DNA of 64,000 nt, taken from positions 30,750,393 to 30,814,392 of the forward strand of contig NC_083568.1 of the NCBI RefSeq assembly GCF_019925205.1, written 5' to 3'. This document shows positions 1-11,254 of the stretch, piece by piece. The notes under the pieces are model-generated. The model worked only from the letters and a program-made list of their open reading frames with translations. It ran no database searches and was not told the origin of the DNA. Origin of the DNA: Metopolophium dirhodum. Its lineage: Eukaryota > Arthropoda > Insecta > Hemiptera > Aphididae. Position 1 is the first letter of the stretch. The number at the start of each line of letters is the position of its first letter. The translations under genes and the position numbers were made by a program.

Positions 1-224
1 ATGGATATTATAATAAGCTATTAAATGTTTATTAAAATACAACTTGTAACAGGTGTCAGGTTCTAGGTATGAAGCTTAAATAATAATATCAGTTCAAGTT
101 CGGATATATAATTCGGAGGCAATTTATTAACAAAGATTTTAGGTACAATAAATTATGCATGATGTACTTACAGTATCAGTTAAAGAAGAAATATAAGTAT
201 TAAGTAGGTATTTTAGGTACCTAT

Positions 225-395
225 TTTAGATTCTGATTGGAGCGATGATTGTATTGATTTTACAATGATGTGTTTTTAATTATTTTATTTTATTTTTGTG
301 TCATCACATTTTGGTGCAGTAAAAATGCTTAACAGCTTTTCTACTTCAGCGTCGTTTCTGGAATTAAAGAGAATCTAGTTGGTTTAATATAAAAA
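225..395 (+). repeat. Dispersed aphid-type repeat, copy 1
   Basis: Starts with TTTTAGATTCTG, followed by GCGATG, TGATTTTACAATGATGTG and a T-rich run, then a tail ending in AATCTAGTTGGT. The same order is found inverted at 61450-61732, and shorter versions occur near 30551 and 34343 (minus) and 49539 (plus). It is non-coding. I take it to be one end of an abundant transposon family; the family name is not known to me. Confidence 0.7.
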
Positions 396-1204
396 TATTA
401 AAATATATAATAAAATTTATTTAACATAGTTATTTATTATTTATTATGACTCAACTGGCTGAGCTCTTTGGGCACAAATATAATTCTACACACTCAATAC
501 AATATATTATAATATAACTATATATCATAATGATATCAGACAATGTAATGTAGTCATAATGTCATACAGATAACTCACTTTTAAATTAATAAATCAATAA
601 AATCCCATAAGGTGCCCACAATAATATTTTTACCTTTAAGTTTTAGTATTCACTTTAATATTAATGTTTTTATAACTTGAATTGCAATAGGTATTTATAA
701 ATTATAATGTTTACTTGGTCTGTAGAATTGTCTTAAAGAAAATCAACTTCTCAAAAATGGTCAATACATCGGCACGACTTCCTAGTTCCTCGTAGGTACT
801 ATTATTATATTTCAGTTTTGAAAACCATGATATAATACATTGTGTATTTGTGTGAACTAAAAACAGAAACAGTAAATCATCAAGTTACTATCAGCAAAAT
901 ATTTAAAATTTTAGATACCTCAGACAACTACTTACTTACGTGTGTCGTGTTTGAACTATTCAACTATGAGACGCGAGTTAGACAATAGAGTATAGACATT
1001 ACAAAATGTCTGTAAACCAAAAAGTCTAAAACTAGCCATTAATCAGTAATAGTTATTATTGACCGCGGACTAAGATATAATGGACTGGGAACGAGCAGCT
1101 TATCAGTGGCCTCGAAACTATGTTCAAGAGGCAAATGCGGGGGGTCGCAATCATAATTGAGAGTTTACACCGCCATCATATCATTAAAGGACTATCCAAG
1201 GGAA
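396..1204. other. Intergenic, no gene seen
   Basis: AT-rich sequence without a supportable gene. At 1064-1079 it contains GCGGACTAAGATATA, which resembles the terminus of the 55-bp palindromic element at 27194-27248, so part of this stretch (about 1060-1140) is probably a relic of the same transposon family. The lower end (1140-1204) may hold the decayed last codons of the neighbouring transposase. Confidence 0.5.
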
Positions 1205-2430
1205 AATTAAAAAAAAATATTATTATGAAATATTGTAGAATGAAAACAATTAGGAATTTTGTTTAAATACATTCCATTAAACTTGAGATGTATTCTTTTG
1301 GGCATATATTTCAAGCGAACATTATGGTAGGACTCCAAGCGACCAGTATGTACAAAATGTTTTGCGTGTTGTAAATCTTTTTACAAATATTTAGCCATAA
1401 TAATTTTTTTTAACGCAAAGTAAGACTCACTATTAGGATGTATCCAAAGCTTTTTTTTTAAGTCTTCATCGTTTAACTTTTCGTGTTCACATTTTTTTGT
1501 TTTGCCATTATCTTCCCATTCGTGCACATTACTAATGTGGTTAAGAACTGAAGTGAATTTTTCAACGAGTAATGATCCGTCACCGTTACAAGTTTGAGAC
1601 GACCACCATAAATGGTTATTTATGCTCGTTTTCCATAAATATGCATCTGGATATTTTTTGTCAAGTCCTTTCAATCTTTTCGACAAACTCTTAGACAAAT
1701 GCCATACATCAAATTCATGTTCAATTTGAGGATATTTTGTACGTAAAAAATATCGAATACCTCTATGTCGATCCGTTAGAAATAGTTCTATATTACAATT
1801 TTCTTCTTCAATTAATTTATCGATTAACGATTCGCAAGCTTTTCGTTCCAAATCCCCAGAACCCATACCTTTTTGGACTAAATTAAAATCAATTATTTTA
1901 CTGCTATGTAAGTCCATTACTGAGTAAGTGCAATGTTTTGCGCAGAAACCCGGGGAATCAAATTGCCCATCTCCGGCCAACCAAATATTTTTTTCAGAAT
2001 TTTTAATTTCATTTAAATTGTCTTTTCGGTGTTCACGCCACATATCATTAATAACTGGGCCTGTATGTAATTTAGTAATAAAGTCGTATGTTGTACGTGA
2101 AAAAAAAGCTAGATTTATTGATCGATAAAAAACTGACATTTGAGCGAATAAAATTCCCGAAAGCGTTAAAGCAGATCCAATTACAATATTCCCTTCTGGG
2201 CGTTTTCCAGTCTTTTTTTGAGAAGTCCATTGAACAGTATGGCCCTCTTCGCAAACTGTAGTAACAGACAAAAATGTTCCTTGGATATAATGTTTCATAG
2301 ATATATTTCTTGTTGAACATTCTTGACAGTGTTTAAACAAACATAAAATATTTTCCCAAAAAATTATAAAACAAGCATCGTCGTCAATGTTTGGTTTTGA
2401 AATTAAATCATTATCGTCAACACATGTTTT
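1205..2430 (-). pseudogene. DDE transposase relic (Kolobok/MULE-like, family tentative)
   Basis: The reading frame is open from 2430 down to an in-frame TAA at 1381-1383. It begins with a cysteine-rich part (C-x6-C-x2-C) and a second CxxGH stretch. The RNase-H-like core follows: GDGQFDSPG (first Asp), FLTDRHRG (second Asp) and FDVWHLSKS, the D-x-W-H motif seen between the second Asp and the Glu in several DDE superfamilies. Past the TAA the same frame continues with HTGRLESYHN, whose Glu (1333-1335) is the expected third catalytic residue, and then LKYMPKR. After that it decays. A candidate splice acceptor (ATTAAAG) lies just upstream of 2430, so this was probably an internal exon. There is no ATG at the start of the open stretch. 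Membership of the DDE fold is likely; the superfamily name is my recollection and needs a search. Confidence 0.65.
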
Positions 2431-2433
2431 TTA

Positions 2434-3990
2434 TCTTTAATAGTATAATATTTATTATTTCAATAGGATGTTAGACTCATGTTGTAGGAATATATCTAAG
2501 GTTTTGTAATATGAAAACGGCTTTTCATTATGAGTATTATATGTTAATATACAAATAAATGAATAAAGACGCGTCGAGGAAATGCGTGTATTGAAATAGG
2601 CGGGCGGCCGACCGATGGAACCTGTGACGTCACGCGTCATTTTAAAACGACGATAACGATTAAACGGAGTGACGGATAATATTTTTAACGGCACCCAATT
2701 TTTAATTATACCAAATACTAAATATTTAGCTTTAATCTATTTTTTCCTTGGATGGTCCTTTAATGTATGCTTCTATGCTAGTATGATATAAATTAAGATC
2801 ATTGACAAGTTTGTTCAAGTAAAGGCTAGGAAAGTTAATTTTTAATTACATTATATAATATAATACTTAATATTTTAATGTCATTGTTTTTATAAATTAA
2901 TACATTTTTAAGCAGTAAAATAATACAGGTACGTTTACATGCATTTATTTTACCTCAAAGAATCACTGTTTAATTTTTACATTAAAGAGGGTCTCCAACT
3001 TTTATAGGTCCCAGGGCCACAAAGTTTCATGCTACGCCACTGTGTAAAACAAACAATAACAATAATAAATAGTATTATCTAAAATTCAAACCGTCCAAAA
3101 TGGATGATTGTCACTTGTCAGTAACATCTTAAAAAAAATAAAGTTTGTTAATTTTATAGTAAAAAGTTAGATAATTTTAGACTTCAACCTGAGGCCCCTA
3201 TTACAACATTGGTCTTGAGGCCCTGGTGCAATGGACTTGAAAAGCAATGTTTTAGAAAATCCAAAAATCTTATGTGATTTAAGAAAGTAATTAACAATCA
3301 TACATTTTTTTATGATATTATATGATTTTTATGTAAATTTAATGTATTTTTCAATATAATTTTAACATATTTATACATTAATGTTGATATATTTTCATTC
3401 TTTTTATCGGGACTTTCTTTTCCAAGCGTGGGACTTTTTTTACCGGGACTTCTTTTTCCGCGATTCCATAATACAGGGTACCTACTATACTAGTTTACAT
3501 TATACAATTAGGTATTAGCCTAGTAGCCTGCCCATAAACACAAACGACTATAAGTAAACTAAAGTCCTAGGTAGTTAGAAATGTAAAATTTTACGGTGCC
3601 TATGTTAACCTAAACACTGCTTTGGAAAGTGGGCAGCCAAAGGGCCGGTCCTATTACATAAATGTATAAGCACAACCGGTAGAATATGCAAGTAATTATT
3701 TGAATGTTACTTACAAGAACTATAAATCTGGAATAAACATTCGATTATTCGAATGAACTTATAGATAATGTCCTTCATCAGACAATGTGAGATAAAGAAA
3801 CACCGCTTCATGTGAATTGAAAAAGTATCTTAATATATAACTTAATATATATAATAGAATATATAACGCCTTTTATTTTATTATTATTATGGATACAGCT
3901 CATCTACTGCAACCAGTCAGCACACCGCCCATTAAATTACGATTAAGGTGTCAAGTAGGTAAAAAAGGTTAAGAAAGGGAAAAACCAAAA
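2434..3990. other. Intergenic, no gene seen
   Basis: No supportable coding sequence. At about 2570-2660 there is a short GC-rich patch with a perfect palindrome TGACGTCA at 2625-2632, which is the CRE/ATF consensus. It may be regulatory or part of a transposon end. Around 3000-3240 two phrases, CCCAGGGCCAC and GAGGCCCTGGTG, look like opposite ends of a small inverted-repeat element, but no target duplication is visible. Confidence 0.4.
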
Positions 3991-3993
3991 ACG

Positions 3994-4610
3994 TTATGAA
4001 TGATCAGTCGGTAACAGTACGGGTTTCACTACGGGTCTGACAAAAGTACCACCTTTCGTTAGAATCCAAGCGACTCTAACCACCCCATCCTTACTAGGCA
4101 TCACCTCAAGGATGCGACACAAACGCCAGAGTATTGGCGGTGCAGCGTTATCTTTTATGAACACCATGTGTCCTACTTTTACATTTTCTTGGCTCGACAA
4201 CCAGTGACTCTTAGCTTGCAAAGTGTTCAAATATTTTGACGAGCATCTTTGCCAAAATGTTTGAAACGTTTGTTGAAGGAGCTTCCAACGTTGCTGTAGG
4301 TTCACTGGTTTCACATTGAGTTCCTCTTCTGGAACTGACATCAATGGTTTACCAATTAAAAAATGACCTGGGGTCAAACAGTCCAAGTCCTTTGGATCTG
4401 GAGTAACAGGAGTTAACAGGAGGCCTGAAGTTCAGCACAGCTTCAACCCGACATAGAATTGTAGATAACTCTTCCAATGTCCAAGTCTGTGCCCCCAATA
4501 ACCTTATCAGCAATGATTTGGTAGACTTAAACACAGTCTTCCAAAGTCCTCCAAAGTGGGGTGCACTAGGAGGGTTCAAGTTCTGTAAACGCCGGTACTG
4601 ATCCTACGAA
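3994..4610 (-). pseudogene. BEL/Pao retrotransposon: end of integrase and pol C-terminus
   Basis: Two frames together give the 3' end of a Pao/BEL pol. The first part contains PPSAPHFGGLW, the usual end of the integrase core in these elements, and NFRPP. The second contains LTPGHFLIGKP, then WQRCSSKYL, VKVGHMVFIKD, RILEVMPSKDGVVRV and FVRPVVKPVLLP, a C-terminal arrangement typical of the family. The two frames switch at about 4413-4420, inside the RP-LTP stretch, by a shift equal to one extra or two missing bases. Another shift is likely near 4600. RT, RNase H and most of the integrase are absent on this side, so only the tail of pol survives. Confidence 0.85.
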
Positions 4611-4649
4611 TTGTGCGGTTGTCGGCAACGACTTGCGTTAAGTGTTGAA

Positions 4650-5330
4650 GGCTGGAGCGGGGACAGGTTAATCAATTTGTACAGTATAGTTAAAAGTTTA
4701 GGGTCGGAAACACGTATATTGGCAATAAATAAATAATTTAATTAACGGGCGCCCAAAATAGTAATATCAACTTAACACTAAATACCACAGCTGGTGAACA
4801 ATAATAATAATATATATATAGCCCACTGACACGTGGAGCCAAAACAAATGATAGACCTGACTAAGATTAGCGGCTACGTGGTTCGGCGACTGCGGCGATC
4901 CGTGGTGCCGACCAATATCTTCCCTCGCCGGAACGGCGACGGCGGACAAATCTTCGGCTCGTCGCTCGACGATGATGACCCGTAGTTCCACACGAGTAGC
5001 GCGAACGCGAAAATTAGACGCGAGCGGAAGCTCGTTGTGATCTCCACGTCGGACGTCAATCACGACGGACCCGACGGATAAACAGGCGTGGTCACACGCG
5101 AATTTTTATTTTTTTTAAGAACGATAACGCGGCTGTTGCGCTACGTTCAGCCGATGGACAAAGACAAAAAAACCACAAAGTACGCGACGGCCCGCGGCCG
5201 ATGGCCAGCTCGCCGGCTGTTGACGGCGGTGCGCTAACTCCGGAGGGGGAACGCGTTGCGCGGAGCTTCGACATCTCGCGCGACTTGGAGCGTCCATGAT
5301 TTTGGCGGCGACCCCGTTCCGAGTTCGAAC
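4650..5330 (-). repeat. GC-rich, LTR-like segment inside the BEL/Pao relic
   Basis: It lies between the gag end and the pol end, where RT should be. On the minus strand it carries a TATA-like run (4805-4823), T-rich and ATTTATTTATTG stretches, and GTGTTTCCGACC near its end. The last motif also occurs in the LTR-like region at 6450-7260 (GTGTTTCCGACC near 7180-7200). This suggests a second, diverged LTR that replaced the interior by recombination or nested insertion. The several ORFs on both strands are low-stop artefacts of the GC content. The start of a retroviral-type protease could lie at the high end (about 5300-5360), but this is weak. Confidence 0.45.
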
Positions 5331-5399
5331 AAGTTCCATTGACAGATAAGACGACTGGAACATTGATCCCTATTCGAGGGCGAGTTGATCGACTCTTTC

Positions 5400-6423
5400 A
5401 GCTTGAGCGCAACTCCAACAAAAATTCGGGCGGCTCCGAAGTAAAAGGGCCCTAGTGCAATAGCCAATTATGACAACGTTTACACACACTACAAGACAAT
5501 TTGCATTTAAATGATATGTGGCCACTTTCAAAGCATACCAAGCATAGTCTGTGAGAGAACACAATTTGGTATCGATCATCTACCGATGCTCCCAGAAATG
5601 TTGCACAATCTTGCAATGCATGAGCTCCCCCCAGAACTAATACTTTTTGGAAGAAGTATACTTGGGTTTCTGGGCTTTTAATGATGACACCAACGCTGCT
5701 TGGCTGATTGAAGGACGATTGTAATGTTTCACTAGACCTGAATTAGCTTTCTTCCTGCTACCGCAAAACGATTTCACTGGGCTTGAAGTACCACCAGCAT
5801 TTTTCAGCACTCTAACCCTATTCTTTACAAACTCCAGCACACTGTCAACCGAAGTTCTTTCAAACTCTGAAAAATTTCTTGATTCGAACAAGCGACGCGT
5901 ATGATTGGGAAGGGATTTTGAAGCGATGGTAAACAGTAAGAATGAACACAGATCTGGCAAGTGCTAAGATTCCAATATTGCTATCCCTTCATCAAATACA
6001 CTCAAAAACTTTTAAGATCCACAAATAATTCCGAAGTAGATACGATAGCAACCAAAAAGCCCTCAATAATTGAAGAGGCCAGTTTTCTTGGCTAAACGTA
6101 GGCTTTCGCTAATGTGTTCCAAGCTAACTGAAAATTGTCTTTTGCTACTGGAATCCCTTTCCGTACATCACTCGAATCAGCTTGAAGGCACCCAAGTAGT
6201 TAGTAAAGTCTGGTATTATCTGACTTAATATCCTTGTTGCGAATTACTAGTTCAACAAAACAGTCACGGTTCTGGAAACAAGTCTGGCCACAAACGGACA
6301 TCACCGTCAAATTTTTGGAAGTTGCATCGATTCTTGGGAATGAAAAGAGGCATCTGAAGACGAATAATCACTCACACAAGATGAAGACTGTGTGCCCATA
6401 ACTGTAACGGTCTTTGGAAGCAT
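5400..6423 (-). pseudogene. BEL/Pao gag relic with zinc knuckles
   Basis: The likely start is the ATG at 6421-6423 (MLPKTVTVMGT). The reading passes through QLPKI and FDGDVRLWPD, resembling the start of the BEL gag core, then through several frames broken by stops. The best preserved stretch is 5637-5960, with FTIASKSLPNHTRRLFES and a VLEFVKNRVRVLKNAGG motif that matches the gag region before the zinc knuckles. In a third frame at about 5460-5560 lies a knuckle CLVCFESGHISFKC, followed by CSVCKRCHNWLLH. At least four frameshifts or stops break the gene, so no functional gag can be made. The pol end at 3994-4610 is in the same orientation. Confidence 0.8.
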
Positions 6424-6449
6424 GGCTGTGTTGCTAATCTGTGTTTCGT

Positions 6450-7260
6450 CCCAACCGACGTCGATATATACATCAACGCAGAAATTAAATACGTGATGTA
6501 CTAGGTATGATGAATGTTTATTAACGTAGTACAAAATTACAATGTTATAATATATGGTGTAAAAGAGTGGTGTTACGACCTGACTCTGAATGTCCCTAAC
6601 CGTCTGAAGAGCTCTTGTCCTGGGCTTCTATATATATGATTGTGTCCTTTGGAGGTGGGTGGTTGTAGTAGTGGATAAGCTCGGGCATGAGACAGAGTTC
6701 GGGTCTCGTATTTGGTATACTGGTCGACTCGTATCCTGCGTATGGGCGTTGGCTTTCCAGGAAAGATACGTATGTGACGGCACCTTCTATAGTTTAATTG
6801 TTTTCTCTACGCTTTTGCAATGACCTCCGCATGTTTATACTATACTAATTGCCTTATTAGTTATAGTGTCAAACATTATTAGAAACGTCCGGCGCGCTGT
6901 ACATAGTTAATATATGATGTGGTATCACCCGTATTAGACAATACGCGGTAAACCAACTATCGCCTTACCCTCGTATTCTCTAGTTAATGACACTCTCTAA
7001 AGTTAATTAGAATGGCACTGTTAACTTGTTGAGGTACGATTGTAGGCGCTTGTCAATTCTTAGTTCGTTCTTATCTAGTTGGACTGACTCAAAGATTACA
7101 TATACCTTGGCACTATTCAGTTTAATAAAACTTCATTGACACATAGTACGTATATCCCGGCGCTGTTCCTAACTCGGGTTTTCAGGTCGGAAACACTTTT
7201 ATTGTATTAAAACAAACATAAATAAAACACTTAGCAAATTCAGATCGCCTAGCCCGTACT
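6450..7260 (-). repeat. Probable 5' LTR and leader of the BEL/Pao relic
   Basis: This lies directly upstream of the gag start. On the minus strand there is a TATA box (TATATATAG, 6629-6638) and, about 115 bases further on, a polyadenylation signal AATAAA (6517-6522), the usual U3-R order. TGGGACGAAAC near 6441-6452 could be a primer-binding site. The outer boundary is not resolved because the partner LTR is missing or diverged. Conserved GTGTTTCCGACC near 7190 links it to the LTR-like block at 4650-5330. Confidence 0.5.
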
Positions 7261-8040
7261 ACGATCGGCGTTTCATACGCACGTCGTAGTTACGTCCTCG
7301 CCGAATCACTCAGCGACAACAGGGGGCCGTGCCTGCGCGTACGGCGGTGTTATATAGAAAATATTATTGTCGCCTCAGCACATATTGCTTCGCTGACCTG
7401 ACCTATGTCAATAATTTACAATTTGAAATATTCCCACCTATATTACATATATATTAAATAATATTATTTTGACGACTGTCTGCAATATACGACAATGACT
7501 ACTTAATACGTGCAGGGTACGTAACATCTGTGCAACCGCCTGTAATTATTGCAAAATCACTAATCTGTGTAACTGGTCGAAAATTTTGGATATCTTGGAG
7601 GTTTCCCGTTCATAATCGTTGACGATTGTTATGATCCTACCACTGAGGCGTAGACAGCAGCATTAGCTTCTGGTGAAAATTGATCTATTTCGTCCAGTTC
7701 AATCATAACGTCCAATAACGCATCCAGTGGCATGGTGAACAGTAATTTCAGAAGAAATTGCCTTCGATTTTTTTTTTAAATAGAGAGGTGGGCGGTAGCT
7801 TGGGCCCACTAGTAAATGTAATATGATATACTAAATAGGTAGTCAGTAATGATCCGAAATCTGATCTGAAATATAATTAGTTATATTAAATTAATAAATT
7901 ATTATGCATTAATACTTGGGATATTTGTAACTTGCCTCTGGAATATTTTCAGTTCACCACGCCACTAAACGTATCACTTTCCACTGAATATTGTGACCTA
8001 CAATTATTCAGGCCATAGTAACTTGATTCATCAACGTTAG
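7261..8040. other. Intergenic, no gene seen
   Basis: A mixed-composition stretch without a recognisable gene. CAGTTCACCACGCCACT at 7951-7967 has the look of a hAT-type MITE end, but its partner is not clear. Confidence 0.4.
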
Positions 8041-9480
8041 ATCAAATGATCGTGCTCGAACAATATTATCAGAACACTCGTGGCGTCAAAACCAAATTCG
8101 ATTTATTTATTCAAAACAAGCAGACCGAGAAACAGCTTTCCAGTCTGAATGTTTCAACCAGTATTGTGAAACCAATGGTATAGAACCCCATGTCGATCTC
8201 AGAATGATGCCAAAAGAATGCGTGTAGTACGTAGAGAACAACATTGATAACCACTGTGTGACGGGGAGTATAAGACCATTCCCTCGGGGGGTTTTTACAC
8301 CTTTAGCCATTTGTCGCGAGGGCGGCTACTTCACGCCTTCACGACGTGGTCACATCCCTCCGACGGGTTTCGTCAGGGCGCCCAGGCGCCAGGCTAGCGG
8401 TCCCCCGCCGGCTGCTCTCGTTCGAGATAGATCGGTGGGTTTCGTATAACCGCGTCAGCGAGCGCTGGATTCGACCCAGTCAAATTCCTCCCCTTCTACT
8501 AAGGCGCTACTCCCGACAGCCCCCGCGAGGTTAGAGAACAACAGTCAAATAATGATGATGTTGTTAACGACAGAGGTTCATTGTCGAGAAAAGATTATTC
8601 TGCTATGAACTATGAGTTAATGGTGGATTACAAAAACGACCCATCAGTTTTTATAGAAAATCTTACAATTGTTTGCCAGTTTTGTTCTGCTCTGAGATGG
8701 AAAGACAAATGCAAAAACCTTATTTTGCTTTAATGGCAAAGTAAAATTAGATGATATAGAAATACCACCAGAACCATTGAATTCCCTTCTTAATGAAAGT
8801 CACACACGATATTCGTTATTACGACAATGCTTTCCAAATGACTTCATTCAGAAGCAAGCTGATAGTTCATAAAGGGTTTATGTCTACCTTTAAAGTACAG
8901 GGTCAGGTTTACCACATTGCCGGCAGTCTTTTTCCATATCGTCCTGATCACCATACATTTTTGCAGATTTATTTTATTTCCGATCCTCATACACAAGGAT
9001 TTACACGATGTAACATAAATTCAAGAGAGATCCTCGAAAGCGTATTAATGAGATACCTACAAGACATGTTAAATACTCATAATAAACATGTAAAATCTTT
9101 TAAAACAGCCATTGAAAGCGTTCCTTCTAATGTACAGACTATAAATTGGCAACTCCTCTAACAAAGTTCCGAATGGTGAACATCATGGTCGTTACAATGC
9201 TCAGTCTACGAGCGAAGTAGCCGTTATAATTACAGGACAACAATTCGATAAAAGAGATATTGTACTGCGATGTCGCGTCGTGGTGACAATCTTCATATAA
9301 TTTCTGAATAGCGCCGATCCTACGACAGTCTTCAATATCCATTAATGTTCCCCTACGGTGAAGATGAATACTCGATAGATATCCCTCAAGTCAATCCTGT
9401 TACTACAGTTCCTACACAAAAAAAAGTTGCATGTATGAACTATTATTGCTATCGCTTAATGGAACGCCTGTTCTGATTCA
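8041..9480 (+). pseudogene. Helitron relic: N-terminal region of the Rep-helicase
   Basis: The N-terminal part of a Helitron Rep/helicase, broken into several frames. From 8041 a frame includes LSEHSWRQNQIRF and a stretch ending MMPKECV. A SINE interrupts it at 8244-8531. It resumes with NYELMVDYKNDPS and CQFCSALRWKDKC, then shifts frame to VKLDDIEIPPEPLNSLL, which is typical of the region before the Helitron N-terminal domain. The frame at 8793-9161 continues with YHIAGSLFPYRPDHHTFLQIYF. Frameshifts are visible near 8730, 8830 and after 9161. It belongs to the same element as the Rep part that follows, and no intact protein can be made. Confidence 0.8.
8244..8531 (-). mobile_element. tRNA-derived SINE inserted in the Helitron
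   Basis: A 288-bp GC-rich insert flanked by a perfect 12-bp direct repeat TAGAGAACAACA (8232-8243 and 8532-8543). Removing the insert and one repeat restores a continuous Helitron reading (VRREQQSNNDD). On the minus strand the head contains an A-box-like TAGCGCCTTAGTAGAAGG (8492-8509) and a near-consensus B box GGGTCGAATCC (8468-8478). Their spacing fits a tRNA-derived RNA polymerase III promoter. The body runs towards 8244 and lacks a clear poly-A tail. ORFs in it are chance. Confidence 0.7.
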
Positions 9481-9501
9481 AATCATTTACTTAGATATGT
9501 C

Positions 9502-10726
9502 ATGTTATTTAACCAATATATAGTTGATCCGTATGCCAAAATCGAATCTGAGCGTTTGGCGTTTATAAGACACAATCAAAAGACATTACGAGCTGAGAGT
9601 TATATTCTACAGGACGCATTGCGCTCAAATGAAGAAAGCGATAACATTGGACAATTAGTTATGTTGCCATCAAGTTTTAGGGGGGGGGGGGGGGGGGGGC
9701 CGAGGTATCTTCACGAAAAAACACAGGATGCAATAACTTACGTCAAAAATTATGGTAAAACAGATTTATTCATCACGATGACAAGTAATCCACACTGGCC
9801 CGAGATCATAAATAATATCCATACTAATTCAAAACCTCAAGACAGATACGACATAGTAAATCGAGTTTTTCATTTAAAGGTGCAAAAGCTGTTAACTCTC
9901 ATTAATAAACATCATTTATTTGGCCCTCCACGGTGTTATATGTATACGGTTGAATGGCAAAAGCGTTGGTTACCTCATATACACCTTCTTCTTTGGCTTA
10001 CAAACAAAATCAAACCAGACCAAATTGACAGTGTGTATTTTTCAGAAAGTTGTGTAAGTGATGTTGTTAATAATCCGCGAGATACGACACTAACAGCGTT
10101 TTTTAAATTATGCGCAGAAGATGAATTTACTAAAACTTATGATAAAAATTCCAAGTTACTATACATGGAATCAGGTTGGTAAAAAGTTTAATCGGCGTAA
10201 ACAAGGAACTGTGGTGGAAGGGCACCCTGGCGTCAAAAAAACGGATACTCTGGACAGGGTATATACAATCCATACTAACAATACCGAGTGTTTTCACTTG
10301 AGGATGCTACTCCATATAGTTAAAGGTCCAACTTCTTTTCAAAGTCTTCGCACGGTGCAAAATGTAATTTATGATACTTTTCAAAGTGCATGCAAAGCGT
10401 TGGGTTTATTGGATGACGAGTCTCATTGGGAAAACACGCTATCAGAAGCTTCTATATGTTGTACACCTAAATCACTGCGATGTTTATTTGCTATCGTGCT
10501 AACGTTTTGTCAAATTACTGATCCTTTGATGCTTTGGCAAAATTATCGCGAAAGTTTGGCCGACGATATAATGCATTGGAAACGACAGGAACTGTCATCA
10601 AATGATATTATTTTTGACCAAAGTATATTTGATGAAGCTTTATTTGAATTAAACAAAGAAGTGGAAGTTTTATTGGGGAAAATCTATAGTACATTTTGGT
10701 TTTCCTTTACCGATAAACATAAATAA
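9502..10726 (+). pseudogene. Helitron Rep domain with internal deletion and frameshift
   Basis: This encodes the rolling-circle Rep part of a Helitron. The first frame (9502-10182) carries ERLAFIRHNQKTLRAE, then VMLPSSFRG, YLHEKTQDAITYVKNYGKTDLFITMTSNPHWPEI in pieces, and LPHIHLLLWL. The His-x-His (9976-9984) is the HUH metal-binding motif. About 15 residues later the sequence jumps to YFSESCVSDVVNNPRDTTL, which in intact Helitrons lies far downstream. The Tyr-containing part of Rep (usually near a KYxxKY-type motif) is therefore missing. A frameshift at about 10140-10180 leads to the second frame (10121-10726) with RRKQGTVVEGHPG, RVYTIHTNNTECFHLRMLL and KGPTSFQSLRTV. A 20-G run at 9680-9699 encodes six glycines at a site that is normally not Gly-rich. 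Confidence 0.85.
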
Positions 10727-11254
10727 GACAACAATTAATATTGAAAAGTGAAAATCAATTAAACCGTGAACAAAGAATTGTATATGATTCAATGATGTCG
10801 TATATTAACAATAATGAAGGCAAAGGAATTTCTTAACTCTTTAACGCCTTCTGAAGTCCCACCATATACACTGATTTTAAAAATGGGGGGCACCTGTTAT
10901 TTTTAATGAGAAATTTGAGCCCACCCACACTTTGCAACGGTACAAGAATACAAATCAAAAAATCAAGAAATTCATTGCTCGAGTGCATAATCTTAACGGG
11001 CTGTGGTTATGGATAAACTGTTTTAATACCAAGAATACAAATTATACCCTCAGATTTACCTTTTAAGTTTAAACGTATTCAATTTCTCGTTAAATTAGCA
11101 TTTGCAATGACTATAAATAAAGCTGTAATTGACCTAAGCGTTCAATGTTTTTTCTCACGGTCAACTATACGTCACCCTTTCACGTGTAACATCCAAATTT
11201 AATTTGTATATTTTTGCCCCGGATCCAGTCGTTTATAAAGAAATTTTTTAAATC
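10727..11254 (+). pseudogene. Helitron helicase relic, ATPase core deleted
   Basis: The sequence starts with LNREQRIVYDSMMSYI, the beginning of the PIF1-like helicase, and breaks at about 10820 before the Walker A motif. It continues directly with the C-terminal part: EFLNSLTPSEVPPYTLILKMG, then in another frame NLSPPTLCNGTRIQIKK, IPRIQIIPSDLPFKFKR, VKLAFAMTINKA, and finally LYIFAPDPVVYKEIF with a stop at about 11254. The whole ATP-binding core is thus missing and several frames are used. The GC-rich CCGCGGTGGCGACGC at about 11443 could belong to a 3' hairpin, but the terminal CTRR is not certain. Confidence 0.8.

Noticed and set aside
2455..2694. 79-codon minus ORF
   Set aside because: No domain, AT-rich C-terminus, and it covers a GC patch with a CRE palindrome, so it is probably non-coding.
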